This document shows positions 1-8,500 of a stretch of DNA of 47,278 bases, one piece after another; the first letter of the stretch is position 1; each line of letters begins with the position of its first letter. The notes below the pieces were generated by a model that worked only from the letters and a program-made list of their open reading frames with translations, did no database searches and was not told the DNA's origin. The stretch is from CAZNJQ01 sp964573545 (lineage in GTDB: Bacteria > Patescibacteriota > Minisyncoccia > Phycocordibacterales > UBA2135), in contig CAZNJQ010000003.1 in the NCBI GenBank assembly GCA_964573545.1, positions 1 through 47,278 of the forward strand, in the 5' to 3' direction. A program made the position numbers and the translations under genes.

Positions 1-63
1 GGCGTACTCCTTGTGCGGTGTATGGGAAGTGTTGCACTTCAGCCTAGAATTTAAGGGAAGGTA

Positions 64-91
64 TTGACACGAGTAAACTAGCATGTTAACA
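64..91 (+). promoter_or_regulatory. Predicted promoter of the first small gene
   Basis: A -35 box TTGACA (64-69) is followed after 16 bases by TTAACA (86-91). The start codon at 132 lies about 40 bases downstream, leaving room for a leader with a ribosome binding site. Seen by eye only. Confidence 0.5.
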
Positions 92-131
92 TCGCAGAAC
101 CTGTCAACCCCGCGATAAAAGGAGTCTACGG

Positions 132-350
132 ATGAACTGGGAAAAACTGTACGAGGGAATCATGCGCACCTTGAAGCACGACCATCCTCACCCGTGCAAA
201 GTCGCCGTCCACGATGAAGCCCAGCTTCATCTCGGCGAAAGTGCGGCGCGGCAATTGGCTGCGGAACACGGAAAGGAAATCAATCTCAAAATGATTCCCC
301 CCGAAAGTCACGGAGAAATCCCCGTCGGGACGCATTTGTGCGAAAAATAA
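132..350 (+). CDS. Small hypothetical protein (72 aa)
   Basis: I do not recognise this protein. It is 72 residues, hydrophilic and His-rich near the start (DHPHP), with no signal peptide or membrane segment. Support for a real gene is contextual: a TTGACA promoter about 60 bases upstream, a GGAG ribosome binding site (121-124) seven bases before the ATG, and a strong hairpin plus T-tract just after the stop. It therefore appears to be a monocistronic unit. No function can be assigned. Confidence 0.6.
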   Translation: MNWEKLYEGIMRTLKHDHPHPCKVAVHDEAQLHLGESAARQLAAEHGKEINLKMIPPESHGEIPVGTHLCEK

Positions 351-370
351 GCAGGAACAGGATAAAAACA

Positions 371-401
371 GCCGCCACGGTACTATCGTGGCGGTTTTTT
401 C
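371..401 (+). terminator. Rho-independent terminator
   Basis: Stem CCGCCACG / CGTGGCGG with a short loop, followed by TTTTTTC. It closes the small gene ending at 350 and also lies just downstream of the minus-strand gene that ends at 425. Confidence 0.85.
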
Positions 402-424
402 TTTTCCCCGAAACGCGGACTACA

Positions 425-880
425 TTACGGAATGATGTGATGAAACCCTTGGTGATACCCGCGTGGATGCCCCTTTTTATCGAGATTAAGCCATTTGAGC
501 TCGATCGGTTTTATGGTGAATGCGACAAACCCCCCGCTACCGATGCGAAAAATCGGGAATTGGTCAATGTGCTCAAACCCTATTTTTGCGAGTATTTTGA
601 GGTACAAGCCATCCGTGAGCGGCTCCGCAATGCCTTTCGCCTGAATCGTTATGGGTTCGGGTCCAAAACCAACCGTGATGGCAACGGCGCCGTTTTTCTC
701 AATATCTTTCGCTTTCTCGCTGTCTCTGTATGAAACACAATGGAATGTAAAATCATCATCCACAAGGAAATAAACAGTCGCGCTGTGCGGTTTACCATCA
801 CTTGAAACGGTTGAAAGCACCATCGTTTTGTGCTCTCTCAAGAATGCGAGCGCTTCTTTTTTGATATCATCAGTCGCCAT
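425..880 (-). CDS. Pyridoxamine 5'-phosphate oxidase-like FMN-binding split-barrel protein
   Basis: A 151-residue protein of the PNPOx-like split-barrel superfamily. The N-terminal pattern MVLSTVSSDGKPHSATVYF, the central DDDFTFHCVS strand and AVAITVG are typical of the FMN- or F420-binding beta-barrel. Members act in the cytoplasm as small flavin-dependent oxidoreductases or heme/flavin-binding proteins; the substrate cannot be read from sequence. The start codon lies inside the end of a 52-residue microprotein frame (870-1028), so the two are probably co-transcribed and translationally coupled. Family call is firm, specific activity is not. Confidence 0.8.
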   Translation of the reverse strand: MATDDIKKEALAFLREHKTMVLSTVSSDGKPHSATVYFLVDDDFTFHCVSYRDSEKAKDIEKNGAVAITVGFGPEPITIQAKGIAEPLTDGLYLKILAKIGFEHIDQFPIFRIGSGGFVAFTIKPIELKWLNLDKKGHPRGYHQGFHHIIP

Positions 881-1028
881 AGGTTGCGTTATTTGTGTAT
901 GTCGCCGCCGTTTCTGGTTTCTCGCTTTTCAGGTGCCCTGCGACGACAGCGCCCGTAACTCCCAGTAAAACAATGAGGATAAAGCGCGTCAGGAACTTCA
1001 GAAATGTGGGATTCAAGGAGGATTGCAT
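870..1028 (-). CDS. Hidden 52-aa single-span membrane microprotein
   Basis: A 52-codon frame starts at ATG 1028 and stops at TGA 870-872, overlapping the start of the split-barrel gene by 11 bases. The product begins MQSSLNPTFLKFL, then has one strongly hydrophobic segment (about residues 14-31, RFILIVLLGVTGAVVAG) and a short polar tail. A -10 box TACAAT with upstream TG (1036-1041, complement) sits exactly seven bases before the ATG, predicting a leaderless mRNA that begins at the start codon. This promoter-to-start geometry recurs elsewhere in the window and is the main evidence. Function unknown; it might anchor or regulate its flavin-barrel partner. Confidence 0.55.
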   Translation of the reverse strand: MQSSLNPTFLKFLTRFILIVLLGVTGAVVAGHLKSEKPETAATYTNNATYGD

Positions 1029-1033
1029 CCCCT

Positions 1034-1795
1034 TTATTGTATCACGGGGGTCGAGATAATGCCTGCCTTCTCAAGCGCTTTCTCGCCCGCCTTCAAAAGC
1101 GCTTCAAAGGGAAGAGGCTCTTCGCTTTTTTCCCTATACGAAAGCCATGTATCGAGGAAGTCTACAAATTTCGCGTGTTGCCAGAAGCTCTCCGGAAAGA
1201 TACCTCCGTTCCGCGCAAGAAGTGCACTTTCGGGGCGCTCCGTTCCCGTAAAATCGAAGTAGCTTGAATAGGAGTATTCAGAGAGATACTCGTGCGCCTG
1301 CTCGACGTCGCGGATGCCCTCATCACGCCATGTCGGGTCAATGTTCTTGATCGGGTTTAAGTGAATGTACGAGAGAAGGTAATTGATGTACGCCTCGCTC
1401 CGCGCATGCGATGACTTAAATCTCCCTTCAAAAAGCGCTCCCTGCCGCCCATGCCGCTTGTTGAAATACATCGAGTAGGCGGTGAGAAGTTTTTTCATGA
1501 ATCGCGAAATGCCGCCCGCGGCAGCTTCTTTAACAAGAAGATGGAAATGATTCGGCATAAGGCAATAAACGCCGAGCGCTACAAGCGGCTTCTCGTTCTT
1601 AAGTTTCTCTACAAGCTCCTTAAATGAGAGGTTCTTAAAGCGGTCGGTAATGGTCGTATTGTCGTTGTTGCACAAAAAAAGAAGCCGCATGAAGCGCTCA
1701 TAATCTTTGGTATCCAAAAAAATCGTCCGCCTCTCAACGCCGCGGCTATAGAGATGGAAGCATTCATTCGCCGCAAAGGGAACCTTTCTTAGCAT
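1034..1795 (-). CDS. REP-associated tyrosine transposase (IS200-like, Y1_Tnp)
   Basis: A 253-residue IS200/IS605-type Y1 single-strand transposase of the RAYT group. Visible hallmarks are the start MLRKVPFAANECFHLYSRG, the metal-binding HUH-type motif in LMPNHFHLLV, the FMKKLLTAYSMYFNKRHG segment holding the candidate catalytic Tyr, and GALFEGRFKSSHA and YLLSYIHLNPIK, which are typical of RAYTs. These are usually domesticated single-copy genes that act on palindromic REP sequences rather than full insertion sequences. A longer frame extends upstream to 1942, but a TATAAT box (1806-1811, complement) lies ten bases before ATG 1795, so that start is preferred. A perfect 44-bp palindrome lies about 140 bases upstream. 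Confidence 0.9.
   Translation of the reverse strand: MLRKVPFAANECFHLYSRGVERRTIFLDTKDYERFMRLLFLCNNDNTTITDRFKNLSFKELVEKLKNEKPLVALGVYCLMPNHFHLLVKEAAAGGISRFMKKLLTAYSMYFNKRHGRQGALFEGRFKSSHARSEAYINYLLSYIHLNPIKNIDPTWRDEGIRDVEQAHEYLSEYSYSSYFDFTGTERPESALLARNGGIFPESFWQHAKFVDFLDTWLSYREKSEEPLPFEALLKAGEKALEKAGIISTPVIQ
1036..1041 (-). promoter_or_regulatory. Extended -10 box for the microprotein/flavin-barrel unit
   Basis: Read on the minus strand: TG-A-TACAAT, then seven bases, then ATG (1028). No clear -35. It lies at the extreme 3' end of the transposase gene. Confidence 0.5.
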
Positions 1796-1931
1796 GATAC
1801 AAACGATTATACGCCCCGATTTTATAAGGTAAAGCGGAAAACTGTGGATAACTCTGTGGAAGGATGGTCCTTTGTGTGGATAACTTTTCAGGCATTCGAC
1901 ATAACGCAACGGCACGACTCTTCGCAAGTTT

Positions 1932-1975
1932 AAAAATAGCAATAACTCTGCTATAGCAGAGTTATTGCTATTTTT
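1932..1975. repeat. Perfect 44-bp palindrome with no loop
   Basis: Two 22-base arms meet at the centre CTATAG; the outer end is AAAAATAGCAATAACTC and its exact complement. It lies upstream of the transposase gene and downstream of the surface protein gene ending at 2071, and is followed by a T-rich stretch. It could be a bidirectional terminator or a substrate of the adjacent RAYT. Confidence 0.85.
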
Positions 1976-2010
1976 GTTTTTCGAGATATTTTGATATTTT
2001 TAGTGGCAGT

Positions 2011-2050
2011 AAACGAAAAACACCGGAGTGCCGGTGCTTTTCGTTTTAGT
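2011..2050 (-). terminator. Terminator after the duplicated-module surface protein
   Basis: On the minus strand a CACCGGCACTCCGGTG hairpin is flanked by AAACGAAAA / TTTTCGTTT arms that extend the stem, ending in a T-rich tract, 20-60 bases after the stop at 2071. Confidence 0.75.
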
Positions 2051-2070
2051 ATCCGCTTTCTTAATACCTC

Positions 2071-3150
2071 TTATTGCTTGAACACTTCCTGGAGCTTCGC
2101 CCGCGTCTTGGGGCCGACAAGGCCGTATCCCGCGTCTCCCGCTTTCGCAAGGCCGTACTTCACCTGGAATTTCTCAACCGCTTGTCTCGTCAGAGAACCG
2201 AAGAAGTTGGACTCATTGCCAGGAGAGCCTGCGCCCGCTGCAGCAATTCGCGTATCAGGGTCCGAGTTCAGAAGCTGTTGGAGCCGCTTGACGTCAGGCG
2301 ATGACACGCCGACGAAGAGCGAGGTGTTGAAGACCGGCGAGACTGCCTGTGCGACAACTCCCGGTTGTGCGACTGAAGGAGCAGTTGGAGTTGCCTTCGC
2401 AAAGACTTCGGAGAGCTTCGCCCGCGTCTTGGGGCCGACAAGGCCGTATCCCGCGTCTCCCGCTTTCGCAAGGCCGTACTTCACCTGGAATTTCTCAACC
2501 GCTTGTCTCGTCAGAGAACCGAAGAAGTTGGACTCATTGCCAGGAGAGCCTGCGCCCGCTGCAGCAATTCGCGTATCAGGGTCCGAGTTCAGAAGCTGTT
2601 GGAGCCGCTTGACGTCAGGCGATGAAACACCGACAGAGAGCGAGGTGTTGAAGACAGGCGAGACTGCTTGTGCAGTTGCCGAAGGTTGTGCGACTGTCGC
2701 CGCAGGAACCGTTGACACTGCGGGTGCGACCGTCACTGATGCGCCACCGCCGCCACCTCCACCTCCACCACCGCTACTGACGACACCTCCTCCACCACCA
2801 GAACATGTGCTTGAGGATGGAGTTACTGTCACAGTCTGCGAACCGCTCTGAGGACCTTTCAGAATTAAGACTGAGTTCGAAGAATTACATGTGAACGATT
2901 CAATGGCAGATGTCGGGCTCACAGTAAAGGTATTTTTCCCTGATGCGGTAAGCGATAACGAACTGCCGTTCGACAAGACGGCATCAAAGCTTCCGCCGTC
3001 GACGGTAATAGAATCGGCAGATGATTCACCCACAGTCATTGTGATACTGTTGGCGGTAATTTCCGTACCGCTCTGTAATAGCGCGTCATTCGCCGCGAGT
3101 GCGATGAGGGGAGCAAACAGAAAGCTTACGATGAATGCAATAGCTTTCAT
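2071..3150 (-). CDS. Secreted protein with two near-identical peptidoglycan-binding-like modules
   Basis: A 359-residue exported protein. Residues 1-19 form a signal peptide (MKAIAFIVSFLFAPLIALA). Next come a small beta-rich domain (about 20-115), a glycine-rich linker around residues 120-140, and two copies of an about 80-residue module with SPDVKRLQQLLNSDPDTRIA, GAGSPGNESNFFGSLTRQAV and YGLVGPKTRAKL. The module resembles PG_binding_1 (helical peptidoglycan binding; VKRLQQLLN and FG..T..AV.KFQ are the usual landmarks) with an insertion. Probably a cell-wall-associated surface protein. The two modules are encoded by DNA that is identical over 213 bases, indicating recent duplication or gene conversion. 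The large surface protein at 5592-8924 carries the same module once. Confidence 0.8.
   Translation of the reverse strand: MKAIAFIVSFLFAPLIALAANDALLQSGTEITANSITMTVGESSADSITVDGGSFDAVLSNGSSLSLTASGKNTFTVSPTSAIESFTCNSSNSVLILKGPQSGSQTVTVTPSSSTCSGGGGGVVSSGGGGGGGGGGASVTVAPAVSTVPAATVAQPSATAQAVSPVFNTSLSVGVSSPDVKRLQQLLNSDPDTRIAAAGAGSPGNESNFFGSLTRQAVEKFQVKYGLAKAGDAGYGLVGPKTRAKLSEVFAKATPTAPSVAQPGVVAQAVSPVFNTSLFVGVSSPDVKRLQQLLNSDPDTRIAAAGAGSPGNESNFFGSLTRQAVEKFQVKYGLAKAGDAGYGLVGPKTRAKLQEVFKQ
2092..2304. repeat. Internal direct repeat, copy 1 (213 bp)
   Basis: Identical to 2413-2625 over all 213 bases; similarity continues beyond with a few mismatches (for example base 2305 versus 2626). The period of 321 bases equals 107 codons. 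It encodes the second peptidoglycan-binding-like module. Confidence 0.95.
2413..2625. repeat. Internal direct repeat, copy 2 (213 bp)
   Basis: Exact copy of 2092-2304; encodes the first (N-terminal) peptidoglycan-binding-like module of the same protein. Confidence 0.95.
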
Positions 3151-3193
3151 GAAATAAATGAAGTTAACAGATTAAACCTGATAAACCGAGAAA

Positions 3194-4279
3194 TTAGAGA
3201 CTTCCACCACCCGAGCACGCTCCTGCTTCAACGACGAGGGCATTCGCGTTATTGACATAAATCCTCACCACATCATTATCCGTCGCTTTCATCTGGATAC
3301 ATGTTCCTCGTGCAGTCACTGCGGATGTATTAAGAGAGACCGTTGTTGTGCCCGTTCCGCCGATGTGTACGTCTCCATTCACGCCAAGTTGGGCGCTCAA
3401 CGATGGGGTCGATGTCCCGACGCCGAAAGAGCCGGCAATTCTAAGATTTCCGTTTGATGCTGTCGTCGTCGCATATCCATTAACCTCCAGGTCGCTGTTA
3501 ATTTGGAGTTTGCCATCGGTGCCGACAGTTATGCCTGAACCGCTTCCGGCCGCATACCCACCACCGACGCTTACCGTGCCTGTCTGGGTGCTTGCTCCGG
3601 TAACAGTCAATGTGCCTTCGGTCGCGAAGTTACCGCTTGAGCCCGTTGTCGTCGCATATCCGTTCACCCAAAAACTATCAGAAAGCGTAAGCCGAGTCGT
3701 CGACGCTGCACCGCTTAAGTCAACTGCAAATACTTCAGAAAGGCTTGCGTTGTACAGATCGATCAAATCAGATGTCTGGCCCGCAACGCCAGTGATAACA
3801 AGCGGTATAGAATTTGTTGTTGTCGCACTCACATGAAGAACTGCGTGCCCGCTTGCGGCAGATGGGTAGAGAAGCGGCGCTGTTGTTGTTCCGAGCGCCA
3901 TATAACCGCTTGCAACGGAGTTAAACCGTATCGCATTTGTGTTCTGGAGTATAAGCCCCCCGTCCGCATCAGTTGATGAAGCAACGGTGAGCCAATCAGA
4001 GCCATTGTATAATTTAACAACCCTGTTTGTGCTGTCGTAAAAGATACCACCTGCGGTCGCCGATGTGGGGTTGCTTGCAGAATTGTACAAAACAACCTGC
4101 TGGCTGTGTGTCGTGATTCCGGTAAGTGTTGAAGCTCCCGAGACAGTCAGTGTCCCGCCCGTTGAGATGTTTGTGCTGATTGTCGTTGATGCAGAGGCAA
4201 GAGCCGCGACAAACACGACCGACAAAACGACCGAAACCAATACCGCGTAGAAATTTCTATTCTTCAATACTTGTAACAT
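3194..4279 (-). CDS. Exported Thr/Ser/Gly-rich surface repeat protein
   Basis: About 361 residues. After a short basic start (MLQVLKNRN) comes one hydrophobic signal/anchor segment (VLVSVVLSVVFVAALA), then a low-complexity beta-rich body with recurring patterns: GGTLTVSGASTLTG / EGTLTVTGASTQTG, WVNGYATTTGSSGN / EVNGYATTTASNGN, and FGVGTSTPS. The C-terminus contains CIQMKATDNDVVRIYVNN and a conserved-looking Cys. Repeats of this type occur in phage tail-fibre-like and bacterial surface-fibre proteins; a fibrous surface role is inferred. I chose ATG 4279 because the longer frame to 4339 starts at a TTG within a likely -10 region (TACAAT, 4331-4336 complement). Confidence 0.65.
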   Translation of the reverse strand: MLQVLKNRNFYAVLVSVVLSVVFVAALASASTTISTNISTGGTLTVSGASTLTGITTHSQQVVLYNSASNPTSATAGGIFYDSTNRVVKLYNGSDWLTVASSTDADGGLILQNTNAIRFNSVASGYMALGTTTAPLLYPSAASGHAVLHVSATTTNSIPLVITGVAGQTSDLIDLYNASLSEVFAVDLSGAASTTRLTLSDSFWVNGYATTTGSSGNFATEGTLTVTGASTQTGTVSVGGGYAAGSGSGITVGTDGKLQINSDLEVNGYATTTASNGNLRIAGSFGVGTSTPSLSAQLGVNGDVHIGGTGTTTVSLNTSAVTARGTCIQMKATDNDVVRIYVNNANALVVEAGACSGGGSL

Positions 4280-4338
4280 AATGTGACTTTTGAACGCCTG
4301 AAAGCGTTCTCTGATAATGAAAGCTGATAATTGTACCA

Positions 4339-4364
4339 ATATAAAGGCATTAGCCTTTATATTA
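4339..4364 (-). promoter_or_regulatory. Inverted repeat over the promoter of the surface-fibre gene
   Basis: Perfect 11-bp arms AATATAAAGGC (4339-4349) and GCCTTTATATT (4354-4364) around ATTA. On the minus strand a -10 box TG-G-TACAAT (4331-4336) follows directly, so the repeat covers the -35/spacer region and could be an operator. Confidence 0.45.
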
Positions 4365-4528
4365 CGTCTTCGCTCGGAGGAAATGAAAACGCACTTTCAT
4401 TTCCCATCCTCGCTCGACGTAATAAACTGACCAAATTTTTTAATGACGCATACACAAAGACAAGAGTATGCGCACCCGATAATGCGCACGCGTATAACGT
4501 CATTGCGACTCTTCTAAGTATACTCTTG
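4362..4528. other. Highly structured intergenic region (nested and interleaved inverted repeats)
   Basis: Between two minus-strand genes. 4362-4423 forms a long imperfect hairpin: ATTACGTC/GACGTAAT at the base and GAAATGAAA (4380-4388) / TTTCATTTC (4395-4403) near the tip. 4442-4528 holds AATGACG (4442-4448) / CGTCATT (4498-4504), TGCGCA (4469-4474 and 4483-4488), and CAAGAGTAT (4461-4469) / ATACTCTTG (4520-4528). The first and third pairs interleave, as in a pseudoknot. No convincing gene lies here. It may be a leader or structured RNA of the surface-fibre gene, or a degenerate intergenic repeat. Confidence 0.4.
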
Positions 4529-4643
4529 CCATCCTCCACCGCAAAAACAAGGCTGTGGATAACTTGAATCGTAGTATCAGCTTTCGGGCTTATCCGGCTT
4601 CTCGTCGGAACATTATCCGCCAAAGAGCGGAATTACTCATAGC

Positions 4644-4685
4644 AAAACCCCGTCCTCGGCAACGCCGGGACGGGGTTTTGTTTAC
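4644..4685 (-). terminator. Strong (bidirectional-looking) terminator
   Basis: Perfect 12-bp arms AAAACCCCGTCC (4644-4655) and GGACGGGGTTTT (4668-4679), with A-rich and T-rich flanks on both sides. It lies downstream of the TPR-protein gene ending at 4707. Confidence 0.85.
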
Positions 4686-4706
4686 GGAAATCTTACTTTT
4701 TTGTTT

Positions 4707-5402
4707 TTAATACATTTCCAAGGCACTTTTCAATCCCTCGTCGCCGGGTATTTCCCGGATTCCCCGTTCAATAATAGCCCGTGCCTTACTTTTATCCCCC
4801 ATCACTTCAAGATAGAAATCGGCTATTTGAACATACAGGTATGGCAATTTAGGGTCGTTCTCAAGCGCTTTGAGATAATTTTTCTCCGCCTGAACAGGAT
4901 CTTTAAGATAGTATCCATAGAGAACACCGAGGTTTACAAACGATACCGAGTTCTGGGGCCTCAATATGCTTGCATACTCCCACGCCTCCCGTGCGCCCTC
5001 GTAATCTTCGATCTCTTTCCGTAAAAGCCCCAGGTCGGACCATTCATTAAAGAGCGATGCGTCTTGCTTTAAAAGCGCCACTATGCCGGCAATTTGCTTG
5101 CCGATACTCTCTTTTTGCTCAGCGCTTAAAGAGGCAGGAAAACGGATTTCTCGAACAAGACTTGGAATAGGCGTGGAAACTACGGGTGCGCCGCCGCCCA
5201 CACTACCACCAATAGCCAGAGTAATTACTGCATCTCCACCGTTTTCTTCTCCAACATCTTCAGTGTCAGTAGTAGTACTCGGTTCGACGACCGGCTCTTT
5301 GGCGCCTTTCCGGACATCGGCATATATAAAGTAGCCAACCACACCGAAAACCAAAGCAAACAAAACAGATGCCACGGCAATATTCTTTTTATTCTTGTCC
5401 AT
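4707..5402 (-). CDS. Membrane-anchored TPR protein
   Basis: A 231-residue protein with a short Lys-rich cytoplasmic start (MDKNKKN), one transmembrane helix (about residues 9-28, VASVLFALVFGVVGYFIYA), an acidic/Thr-rich linker, and a C-terminal extracytoplasmic part made of tetratricopeptide repeats. TPR landmarks are WSDLGLLRKEIEDYEGAREA, NLGVLYGYYLKDPVQAEKNY and YVQIADFYLEVMGDKSKARA. Such proteins scaffold protein-protein contacts; partners are unknown. It is flanked by terminators on both sides and has its own promoter, so it is a single-gene unit within the surface-protein block. Confidence 0.85.
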   Translation of the reverse strand: MDKNKKNIAVASVLFALVFGVVGYFIYADVRKGAKEPVVEPSTTTDTEDVGEENGGDAVITLAIGGSVGGGAPVVSTPIPSLVREIRFPASLSAEQKESIGKQIAGIVALLKQDASLFNEWSDLGLLRKEIEDYEGAREAWEYASILRPQNSVSFVNLGVLYGYYLKDPVQAEKNYLKALENDPKLPYLYVQIADFYLEVMGDKSKARAIIERGIREIPGDEGLKSALEMY

Positions 5403-5410
5403 ACTGCATG

Positions 5411-5439
5411 AGCATATATGAGTTCTTTTGTTGTTTCAA
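5411..5439 (-). promoter_or_regulatory. Promoter of the TPR gene
   Basis: Minus strand: TTGAAA (5434-5439), 17-base spacer, TATGCT (5411-5416), then eight bases to ATG 5402, predicting an almost leaderless mRNA. Confidence 0.6.
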
Positions 5440-5511
5440 GATGTGAATAAGCCTGTGTATATATCTGTGTATAGTGCATAGTAAGAACCGTCCTTATGTT
5501 TTCAGAACAAA

Positions 5512-5539
5512 AGTAAAACCCCCTATAGGGGGTTTTACT
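5512..5539 (-). terminator. 28-bp perfect palindrome acting as terminator
   Basis: AGTAAAACCCCC and its exact complement meet at TATA. It lies about 50-80 bases beyond the stop of the 5592-8924 gene. A second small hairpin, CTCTCC-TTTC-GGAGAG, lies at about 5554-5569. Confidence 0.7.
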
Positions 5540-5591
5540 AGCCATCCACATCTCTCCTTTCGGAGAGGGTGAATCACAAGAGGCTTAGAGA

Positions 5592-8500
5592 TTAGTGCGT
5601 GAACACGCGTGTAGACATGTCCTGACCAACGCTCGGGTAACCAGGCAAGCCGTATCCGTTTGTCCAGTCAGTTGCAGAGTTAGACGCTACAGCCGCAGTC
5701 AATGTCGTCGTTGAATTCGGTGACCATACGAAGCGATCAGTCGTTGATGCGCTGTTGTTCACCTGGTTCACTGTAGACATGTGTGCAGTTGCATTGTAGA
5801 ACCCGCCTTCCTGAACACCAGACGGCTCGGCTGTATCAGCCAAGAGTTTGATGCTTACAGTCTCGACGTTTGACGCGGTCAAGGATGTAATCGTGTCTGC
5901 ACGCAAGCTGTAGGTCTTCGACGTTCCTGCCTGGATAACTCTATCCACTGCAGCGTTGTCAAAGATTATTCTCAATTTCTCCTGTGCACCAACACCGGCC
6001 GTTGCAGATGACGATGTCGCAACACCTGTTGCATTCACCGCACCTGAAGGACCATAGAGCTGGAATCCGGAGATTGCAGAGAGACCGACAACGTTTATGT
6101 TGAAGCTTAACGCATGGAGTGTCACGTCGCGCCCTGCCGCAGCAGTCAATTTGATCTTGTAGAGATCAGTTCCTGCCGAGAGTGCGGATGTCGTGGTGAC
6201 ATCTTCGATAGTGAGCAATCCACGGTAAACCTTCGTCGCGTTCGCNNNNNNNNNNNNNNNNNNNNNNNNNNNNNNNNNNNNNNNNNNNNNNNNNNNNNNN
6301 NNNNNNNNNNNNNNNNNNNNNNNNNNNNNNNNNNNNNNNNNNNNNTCCGTTGAACCTGCTTCGAAGCGATATCTCGCGAGAGTAACGTCAGCTGAACCCG
6401 CCTGTGCCGCTTTGAAGAGCACTGACGTGTCGTTTGCAACCGTGTATGAACCGTTCGCGGCCGCAGTCATAACCTGACCGTTCGCGTCGTTCAATGTCTC
6501 TCCGATTGTCTGGCCGGACGTGATACCTGATGCGGACGTCATTGTCGCCGCACCGTCAATGCCCCACCAGTACTTCGCCGTTACGCCGCTCTTGATGTTG
6601 CAGCGCATAGACAATGTCTTTGACGTTCCTTTTGCAAGGACAAGACCTGTGCCGTCAAACGTGATTGACGTTGAAGACGCAGTGTCGGATGTCGTCGGGT
6701 TCAAAACGTTTGAACCTGTCGTAAGCGATACCGCGCTTGCATCCGCGCCATCAAAGAGTTGGCAGTTCGTAAGGTCGGTCCGTGTTCCTGTTGTGTCGTA
6801 GTAGAGCGGAATTGATGTCACGCGGATATCTTCACCTGACTGGCTTGCGTCAAAGATGTAGCGAGCGAATTCAAACTTGTTCGCTCCAGAGATGACGGTT
6901 CGCGCTGTCGGCTGTGAAGAGACGGTAACAGTAAGCGCTCCCGCCTTGACGGTCTGCGTCGGGCCAGTGACGGCTGACGAAGGTGTCGGCGTGATAGTCT
7001 TTCCTGTTACTTGTCCCGTGACAGTCGTGAAGTAGCTTGTTGAGCCCGGCGTTGTGGACGCAATGACTGTGTCATTTGTCGCAAAGTCGGTTCCCAGCTT
7101 CGCCTTCAATATCGCGTTCGTGATACCGGTCGGGAATGTGACCGCATCGGTCAACGTGATTGAGCCTGATTTTGTTGTCGCGCCGGAACCATCCGCAGGT
7201 CCTGCAAGGACTGCGCCGTTCTGGTCAACGAGTGTCAGGTTCGTAATATCACCCAATCCGATGGTTGTGCCTGTGTTGTCGGTGAGCGTGAAATCGAACT
7301 TCATTGAAGCAATCGAGACAGCTTCACCTTTGACGTCAAAGGTAAGTCCCATGATCGGCTGGTTAGCAAGGTTCACTGCGATGTTTTGCGCAGGAACTCC
7401 CGCAGTCCACGTGCTGACGTTCATCGTACCGCTTGAGATAGTGACCTGTGCAGCATCGTAGAACGGATTGTTCGCGTTGCTGAACGCCGCGCCATCGGTT
7501 GATGCCGCAGAGCTTTCAAACGCAGGCATGATGCCGTATCCGTACTGATTGCCGACAAGGTGAATATCCGTTCGGCGGTCGACATCGAAGTCTATCTTTC
7601 TGTCGGAACCTCCCGCAACGTCAGCCTTGATGCTGATGTCTTTGGAGAATCCTTTCTTGACGACGAGTCCGCCTGATGGGAAGACCGTCGTGTAGTAACG
7701 ACCGTCTTTCACTGCATCGTAGGTCACGCCCTCAACGATAGTTTTAACATTTGCAATGTCTTCCGCTGACGCTGATTCAGACTGGTACCACCTGATTGAT
7801 TTCAGTGTAAGGTCTTCAACTGAACCTGCGGTGAACTTCACGCTTGAGAACGTGTATCCCGTAACGCCGACTTCCTTGGTCTGGTTTGCGCCAGGGTCAA
7901 GCGAGCCGCGAGACTGGGTTACAGAACCGATAGAGAGTGAATTGTTCACTGTGTGCGTCGCGCCAACGATTGGGAACGTACCGCGCACTGTCGCAGCGGT
8001 GTTCACCGCAACAACCGCGAGTGACGGCGTGTCGCCAGATTCTGTGGCGAGGTTGCCTGTCGTGTCCATGTTTGCGCCGACGATAACTGTCTTCGTTGTT
8101 CCCGCAGGAATCGTGAAGTCAGTTCCGACCGTTGCTCGGTGTTCCGAGTTTAAGGTCTTTTCAATGCCGATGAGCGTGCCATCTTCGTTCATGAGCACAA
8201 TGCCCGAGAAAGAAGTGTCAGCCGCGAGGCCTTGTCGTTCGACGACAACGCTGCTCACGGTGACTGGGCCGTCATTTCCGGCAGTCAAGAGAATTTTCGT
8301 GAACGGAACTCGTGCCGCATTTTCAGGCGCGAGAGAATTTGCCGGCTGGTCGGCGGCTTTCGTTACCGTAAGCCCCGTGCCTGCAGGTACGACAACCGGA
8401 GTTGTCGGAGTCGTCGGCGTTGTTGAAACAGCGCCCGAGCACGACTCATTCATTTTCGCGCGCGTCATTGTTCCGAAGTAGCCGGTTCCTTTTGAGAGTC

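Noticed and set aside
4357..4623. Minus-strand frame of 88 codons in the structured intergenic region
   Set aside because: Starts at TTG without ribosome site or promoter and spans the inverted repeats; composition looks random.
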